Below are positions 1-6,300 of a DNA stretch of 7,384 bases, piece by piece. This DNA comes from Promicromonosporaceae bacterium (GTDB lineage Bacteria > Actinomycetota > Actinomycetes > Actinomycetales > Cellulomonadaceae). The notes under the pieces are model-generated. The model did no database searches and was not told where the DNA came from. It saw only the letters and a list, made by a program, of their open reading frames with translations. Each line of letters begins with the position of its first letter. The stretch's first letter is position 1. Both the position numbers and the translations under genes were made by a program. The stretch is from positions 1 to 7,384 of the forward strand of contig WQZL01000126.1 of the NCBI GenBank assembly GCA_009780755.1, read 5' to 3'.

Positions 1-356
1 CACTGCGGAGTAGAAATAGTGATCTCATCAGTATGAATCAAATCCATGTAACGCATGGTGAGCGTGCCAATACAGGTCACGGTCTGCGCCGGAGCCAGCA
101 CCAGGCCAGGGAACGTACCCTGGAAACCATCAACGGTGGGCGTATCCGTGAAGTCCACATCGGCATTGCCGCGCGTAGAGCACGAATCCCAGATCACGTC
201 CGGGCCATCAATGGTGACATCACGCCAAGTGATGTCGGCCAGCGGGTAACGCCCGGCGTTGGAGAAGGAGAAGTACACCGGGATTTCAGTAGTACCACCC
301 GGAGCCGGACGGGTGAAGGTATTCGCGTACTGCGAACCCTTAACCACGTATAGGCA
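1..356 (-). repeat. B-family repeat B4, incomplete (residues 2343-2460)
   Basis: 118 residues are visible before the window ends. It begins CLYVVKGSQYANTFTRP, then TEIPVYFSFSNAGRYPLADI, GPDVIWDSC, GFQGTFPGLVLAPAQTVTC, IGTLTM and DEITISTPQ. Conserved cysteines are at residues 2401 and 2437. It matches B1 closely, including the GFQGTFPGLVLAP block and the CLYVxKGS start. The reading frame is still open at the window edge, so further repeats or the anchor region should follow upstream of base 1. Confidence 0.72.
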
Positions 357-3300
357 GTTCTCCACACAGTCGGGGATAACGATGATGTCGAAGTCGTCAA
401 CGTCATACACTTCCTCGCCGGTGGTCACACCGAAGCCCTCAACCAGCAGCACGTTCTCATGCAGCAGGGCAGTACCCATCACAACAGTGCCATGACAAGT
501 AATCGCAGCTCCCGGAGGTAGCACTAGGCTGGGGAATGAAGCCCGAGCAGATAGTCCAGGACGCCGTGAAGCGTTCACCGGAACGATCTCGTAACCAGGA
601 GCGCCAAAGCACGCGTGCCAGACAACATGTGGGCCAGTAACCGTGTTGTCAACCCAAGTAATGTTTTCCAGCGCCTCGTTGCCATCGTTAGTGATAACAA
701 CCGTAACCGGAATCGGCGTGGTCAATGGCGTATTCGCTGGGCGAGTCAAGTTGACCGGGTTGCCCATCGAAGAACTCTTGACAACGCTGATTGACGGGTC
801 GCAGTCGTCAACGCAGGGGTCTTGCCCCTGGCCGATTTCTAGCTTCCACTCAGCTTCATCATCGACCTCGTAGCCGGAGTCGACGCCCTCGCCTTCAATG
901 GTCATCACGTTGTGGTGGAAGTTTGCCGCACCCATTGCAATGGTGCCCTCACAGGTCACCACACCACCAGGAGGCAGCACGAGGTTATCGAAGTTACCCG
1001 AGGAACCGTTACCGCCTTCTGGACGGTGCAGGGTGATTAAGGTCGCGCCATGACAACGCAGCCAGGTCACGTCCGGGCCAGCCACAGTCTCATCAGACCA
1101 AGTGATGTTGGTCATCGCCTCGGTACCGGTGTTCTGGAACGTAAACGTCACCAAAACAGGTGTGGCAGCCGTGTATTGCGGGCGGGTAAACAGTGCTGGG
1201 TTACCGTGTGGCGAGGTCTTCTGCACCGATACTTCAGGGCGCAGCGGCGGGATGACCGTGGTCTCCCAATCACCCGTGCCATAGAAGTCAGGTGTGCGAA
1301 CAGTTACCTCATTGGCGTGGTGGGGATCATCGTGGCCCATCGAGAGGGTGCCCTCACAGGTCACCCGCTGTCCCGGAGCTAACACCAGACCAGGGAACGT
1401 GCCCTGGAACCCATTAGCCGTCGGAGTCGGGTTATGTGGAACAACATTTCCACCCGAGACACAACTCGACCAGATAACATCCGGGCCAGCCGTGGTTACA
1501 TCGCGCCAGGTGATGTTTGTCATCGGACGGTGTGAGTCGTTGCGGAAGGAGAATGACACCGGAATATCGGTGTACATGCCCGCAGCCGGACGCGTAAACG
1601 AGTCACCGAACGACGAACCCTTTTCTACGTAAAGGCAATCATCTTCACATGCCTCGGCAATTGTCTCCTGCACGATACGGCAGTCATCAAGCTCCCAATC
1701 GCCACCAGAAATGGGAGTAAGGGAAGCGATCAGTTGGCCAGAGGGACTCGTGTGTTCCACGACGTACTCGAACGTCACGGATGCGCCAGAAGCGATAACT
1801 ACATTCTCCCACCGAGCAGACTCGGTGTTTGTAACGGAGTTGAACCCGCGGTTGGCCAAGCTTCCGGTGCTATACACAAGTCCCGGCGGATCAGCAATAG
1901 CAAAGGCCCTACCCGCACCATGTGCTGCCTGGGAAAGACTCCACAGAGCGGCCACAGTAGCCGGAGTCTCACCCGTGTTACGCAGCGTGAAGACGTGAAT
2001 CGACTCCCCACCTTGGGAAATCAGACCGCCAGGAACCACCACGGTCTCACATGCCAGACGCGCTGGAGGCGGTGGCGGTGGCGCGCCATCAGTCTGGTTG
2101 AGTACCGAACACGTGTCCCCACCAGGAGACAGCGTAGCAATAGCGGTGTAGCCCATGGCAGCCTCACCGTCCGGCTCACCATCAGCTTGCAAACGGTAAG
2201 TAATCAGCGCGGTCTGTCCTGGGGCAAGCGTGCCGGTCCAGGTCAGCGTCGTGCCACCAGGAACGGCAGGCGGCGTGACGGTGCCAACTGTTGCCAAGGC
2301 CGAACCGGACACAAACGAGAACCAGTCATTGTGCAAAGCGTTTGTTATGTCAATTACTGCCGAGATCGTCCGTTCCTCGTGACCCTCATTCCAGATAGTC
2401 ACTGAATGCGTGGTTTCTATACCAGGAGACACCCGGATCGGGCTAGCAACCATTACACACGACGGAGGTGGCGGCGGAGGTGGAGGCGGAGGCACCGCTA
2501 GCGTCGCATTCGGCGCGGCACACGTGTTCCCCCCAGGAGTCAACGTCGTGGTAGTCGTGACGTCACCAGCTCCGATCGATGGGTCGGCAGCCCGCAAACG
2601 GAATTCGATCACCGCAGTTCCACCCGCAGGCAGCGTACCGGACCAATTGATGTTGTTACCGGTCAAGTTAGCGGTACCAGTAGAGGGGGTGATCGATCCA
2701 GCCACTAGCGAGAATCGACCACCAGCCAGCGCGTTTGCCAGGCTCGTGACAGAGGTAATCACTCGTGATTCCACATCGGGGTTGGTGATCGAAATCGTGT
2801 GAATGGTTTCCAAACCAGCCTCAACCGTGGTTGGGCTGGCAACCTGCGTACAAATTGGATCTACCGGCGGTGGCGGGGGCGGCGGAATCTCCGTAGTCGT
2901 ATTCGCCACGACACACGTACGGTCACCGTTAGACAAAGTGGTGGTGCTATTGACCTCAGCGGCCCCAATCGACGGGTCAGCGGCCCGTAACTGGTAGGTG
3001 ATAACCACTTGGCCGCCAGCGGGGACCGTGCCAGACCAGTTGATGTTGGTACCACTCAGGGAAGCATTACCAACAGAAGTGGTGATCGATCCGGTCACGA
3101 ACGTGAACCGGCCACCAGCCAAGTGGTTAGCGATACTTGTCTGAGAAGTCAAGGCGCGCGCCAAGTGACCTTCGTTCCAGATGGTAATGGTATGTGTAGT
3201 CACCCCATTTGGAAGCACCAATGTCGGGCTAGCGGTCTTCACGCAGGTAGGTGGTGGCGGAGGTGGAGGTGGAGGTGGAGGTGCCTCGGTAGTGTTCACC

Positions 3301-6300
3301 ACCTCACAGGTACCAGCACCAGGAGTTAACGTGGTGGTGGAGGCACCCTCACCAGCCCCAATCGATGGGTCAGCAGCTCGCAAGCGATAAGTGATAGTCA
3401 CAGTACCGCCAGCCGGGACAGTGCCATGCCAGCCAATGCTGGTAAGACCCTGAGCAATGGTACCGCTCGAAGCGACAGCCGAACCAGCCACCAGCGTGAA
3501 CCGGCCGCCCTGTAAAGCATTGACAACACTCGTGCTAGAAGCTAGATCCCGTGCCTGCTCTGCCCGGTTAGTAATCGTGATGGTATGAACCGTCTCATTC
3601 CCAGCCCCAACTAAAACTGGGCTAGCCGTCTTGGTACAAACCGGCGGCGGCGGCGATGGCACATAAACGTATACCGGGCAAGACCCATTCCACGTCGCAC
3701 CAAACGGCGCCCACACCCGGAATAGCCCAAAAGTAGTTGTGTCGGCTGGCACCCGCAGCGTGAATGTCATTTCGCCAAATGCACCAGGAAAAATGTACCT
3801 AATCTGCAGCATTCGATCCGGGGCATAAGTGACAGGGACAGCAGATCCCCATATGGTTCCGCTAGGCGCTGGCGGATTCACCAGTTCCAACGGAGCCTGC
3901 CAGGTAATAGTCGCTGCAGTACCAACACCCCCACTAGTCTCACCCTGGTAGAACTGACCGGTGACGACAAACGTTTCGCCCGGCCTGACCACCATTCTGT
4001 TTGAAGTAATCAAACAATAGCTATCACCCAGATGTGGTTGTGTAAGCTCATTCTCTACCGTGCACGATCCGCCGCCAGCAACGGTAGTAACCGAGTTAAA
4101 CACCACCGCACCCGTACTCGGATCAGCAGCCTGCAACTGGTAGGTAATGGTGGCGGTGGCACCACCGGCAAGCGTGCCGGTCCAGTTCAGCAGGTTGCCA
4201 GACCTGGTAACACTGCCCGTTGAGGAACCAACCGAAGCATCTACCAGCGTCATCCGGCCAGCTGCAAGAGCCTGCGAAATATTCACCGAGGCGCTCAGCG
4301 TGCGCTGCTGAGTACCGTCGTTACGAACAGTAACCGTGTGTGTAGTCACATCACCGGGCTGTACCAAACGCGGAGTTCCCGTCTTGGTGCAAGTAGGTGG
4401 TGGTGGTGGTGGTGGCGGCGGCGGCGGGGCCAATGTCTCGTTTACCACGTTACATGTGCCATTGTTTGGAGTTAGCGTGGTTGTGGTTGTGACCGTGCCC
4501 GCGCCAATGGACGGGTTCGCCGCCCGCAGGCGATAGGTGATCGTCACGGTTGCGCCCGCGCCAAGTGTGCCGTTCCAGTTGATGTTGTTACCGCTCAAAG
4601 TGGCGATACCAACTGAGGCGGAGATTGATCCGGCCACTAGCGCAAACCGGCCATTTTGTAGCGCGTTTGCGATGCTTGTACTCGAAGATAGTGCGCGCTG
4701 TTGGTTACCCGTGTTAGTGATAACCAGCGTGTGCAAGGTTTCTGCACCGGCAGCTACTACGCGCGGGTTACCGGTCATGGTACAGGTAGGCGCCGGAGGA
4801 ACCGGAGCCGTAGTCTCATTCGGAGCCGAGCAGTTGTTGTTGCCGGTACCCATCGTGGTGGTGGATGTGACCGTGCCCGCGCCAATCGATGGGTTAGCCG
4901 CCCGCAAGCGGAAGGTGATAGTCGCGGTCTGGCCGGCGGTAAGCGTGCCGGACCAGTTAATGTTGTCACCGCTTAGGGTGGGGGTACCTCGGTTAGCCGA
5001 AATAGATCCGGCCACCAGCGTGAAGCGTCCCCCAACCAGATGGTTAGCGATACTTGTCGAAGAGGTCAAAGCCCGCTGTTGGTTACCATCATTACGGATG
5101 GTAACTGTGTGCGTGGTTTCCGCGCCAGGCTGAACCAGACGTGGCGTGGCTGTCTGGGTACACGTCGGCGGTGGCGGTGGCGGTATCGGCGGCGCCGTTG
5201 TCTCATTTACCCCGGTACATGTGTTCCCACCAGGGGTTAGCGTGGTAGTAGCTGTGGCTGTAGCCACGCCGGTAGATGGGTTTGCTGCGCGTAGGCGGTA
5301 GGTGATGGTCACCCGCGCACCAGGCGCGAGTGTGCCCGACCAGTTAATGTTATTGCCCGAACGACTAGCATTACCAACCGACGCATTAACATCCACGAAC
5401 GTGAATCGGCCATCTTGTAGGTGCTGGGCAATACTCGTCACCGAGGAAAGCGTGCGCTGTTGGGTGCCCGTATTAGTAACCGTCAAAGTATGCGTAGTGG
5501 TCGCCCCAGGCTGAATCAGCCGAGCATTCACACTCTTAGTACAAGTCGGGTTCGGCGGCGGAGCCATAGTTTCATTTGTCACATTACAAGTACCGCCGTT
5601 AGGTGCTGGCACCGTGGCCGTGGTAGTAAATGTGGCGGTTTGGGCCGGGTTAGCAGCCCGCAACTGATAAGTAATCGTCGCGGTCTGTCCCGCGTTAAGC
5701 GTGCCATTCCAAGTAATAGTGTTACCACTACGAGTTGCGGTACCACGGTTAGCGGTTGGACCGCTGGCTACCGTGGTACGCCCATTCTGCAGAGCATTCG
5801 TAAGGTTCACCGTAGCGGTCATTGGCCGAGCAACCGGGCCATCATTACGAACAACTACAGAATGTGTAACCGTCTGACCAGCCGGAATAATCCGCGGCGC
5901 ACCGGTCATCGTACACGAACCACGCGGAGTCAACGTCGTCGACGCGTTAACCGTCTGACCGTACATCCACTCGTTCATCTGACGGCCATCACCCCAAGTG
6001 GTACGACCATCAACGCGGAAAATTCGCACGGCCATGTCGGTCCGGCCCCAGCGGTGCGCACCGCTAGCCGAATTTACATTGGTACCTGACTGCGTGGGCA
6101 TCAGACCACCACAGCGCATCTGCGTGCCGTTGTCCCAACAGTGGTTCGGGTGGTGTGGTATACCCCAGTTGATGCGCTGGTTACCGGAGTTTGGGCCATT
6201 CAGGGCGCGAATCTGGATGCCGCCCTCACGGTACTCGACGTCCTGGTGCACAAAGTGTGTCCGACCAGCCGCGACACTCGCGTTAATGGTGATCGCGGTA

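Larger units (their letters stand above)
2463..4427 (-). repeat. Polyproline linker tracts between A repeats
   Basis: Within this span four inter-domain linkers contain long pure proline runs: 11 prolines at 4395-4427, 11 at 3249-3281, 7 at 2865-2885 and 10 at 2463-2492. Related shorter tracts outside the span lie at 2064-2081 (six prolines) and 5166-5183 plus 5187-5192 (six and two, split by Ile). On the + strand they appear as NGG triplet runs that mimic glycine repeats. Such runs likely form stiff polyproline-II spacers outside the cell, and they would stall ribosomes without elongation factor P. The stretches between them are the repeat domains listed separately. Confidence 0.85.

Noticed and set aside
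1..1637. Sortase signal or membrane anchor at the C side
   Set aside because: No LPXTG-like motif followed by a hydrophobic stretch and basic tail is present. The frame is still inside repeat B4 at base 1.
1734..2405. A 223-codon open frame on the + strand, with several others (for example 4537-5133 and 5421-6089) on the same strand
   Set aside because: They run antisense to the repeat protein, differ from repeat to repeat, have low-complexity or Arg-rich products without recognisable domains, and are explained by the low stop density opposite a Gly/Pro/Thr-rich repeat gene.
2861..3055. Short minus-strand open frames (also 194-406, 1799-2011 and 4775-4969)
   Set aside because: They are in a different frame (+ low coordinate of 2 modulo 3) from the continuous repeat frame, recur at repeat-linked positions and have Arg/Pro-rich out-of-frame sequence.
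3181..3390. Glycine-run peptides on the + strand resembling glycine-rich proteins
   Set aside because: The Gly runs are the reverse complement of in-frame polyproline linkers. The minus-strand reading is supported by flanking domains and the + reading is not.
3639..4016. Frameshift or insertion explaining the odd sequence of A6
   Set aside because: The frame is open on both sides, the Cys spacing and unit length are preserved, and the translation in this frame is plausible as beta-strand sequence. It is a divergent domain and not a broken one.
1638..5915. Possible CRISPR array or non-coding tandem repeat, given about 390-base periodicity
   Set aside because: The period is a multiple of three, the units are imperfect and in frame, and they code for folded-domain motifs. 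There are no short identical repeats with unique spacers.
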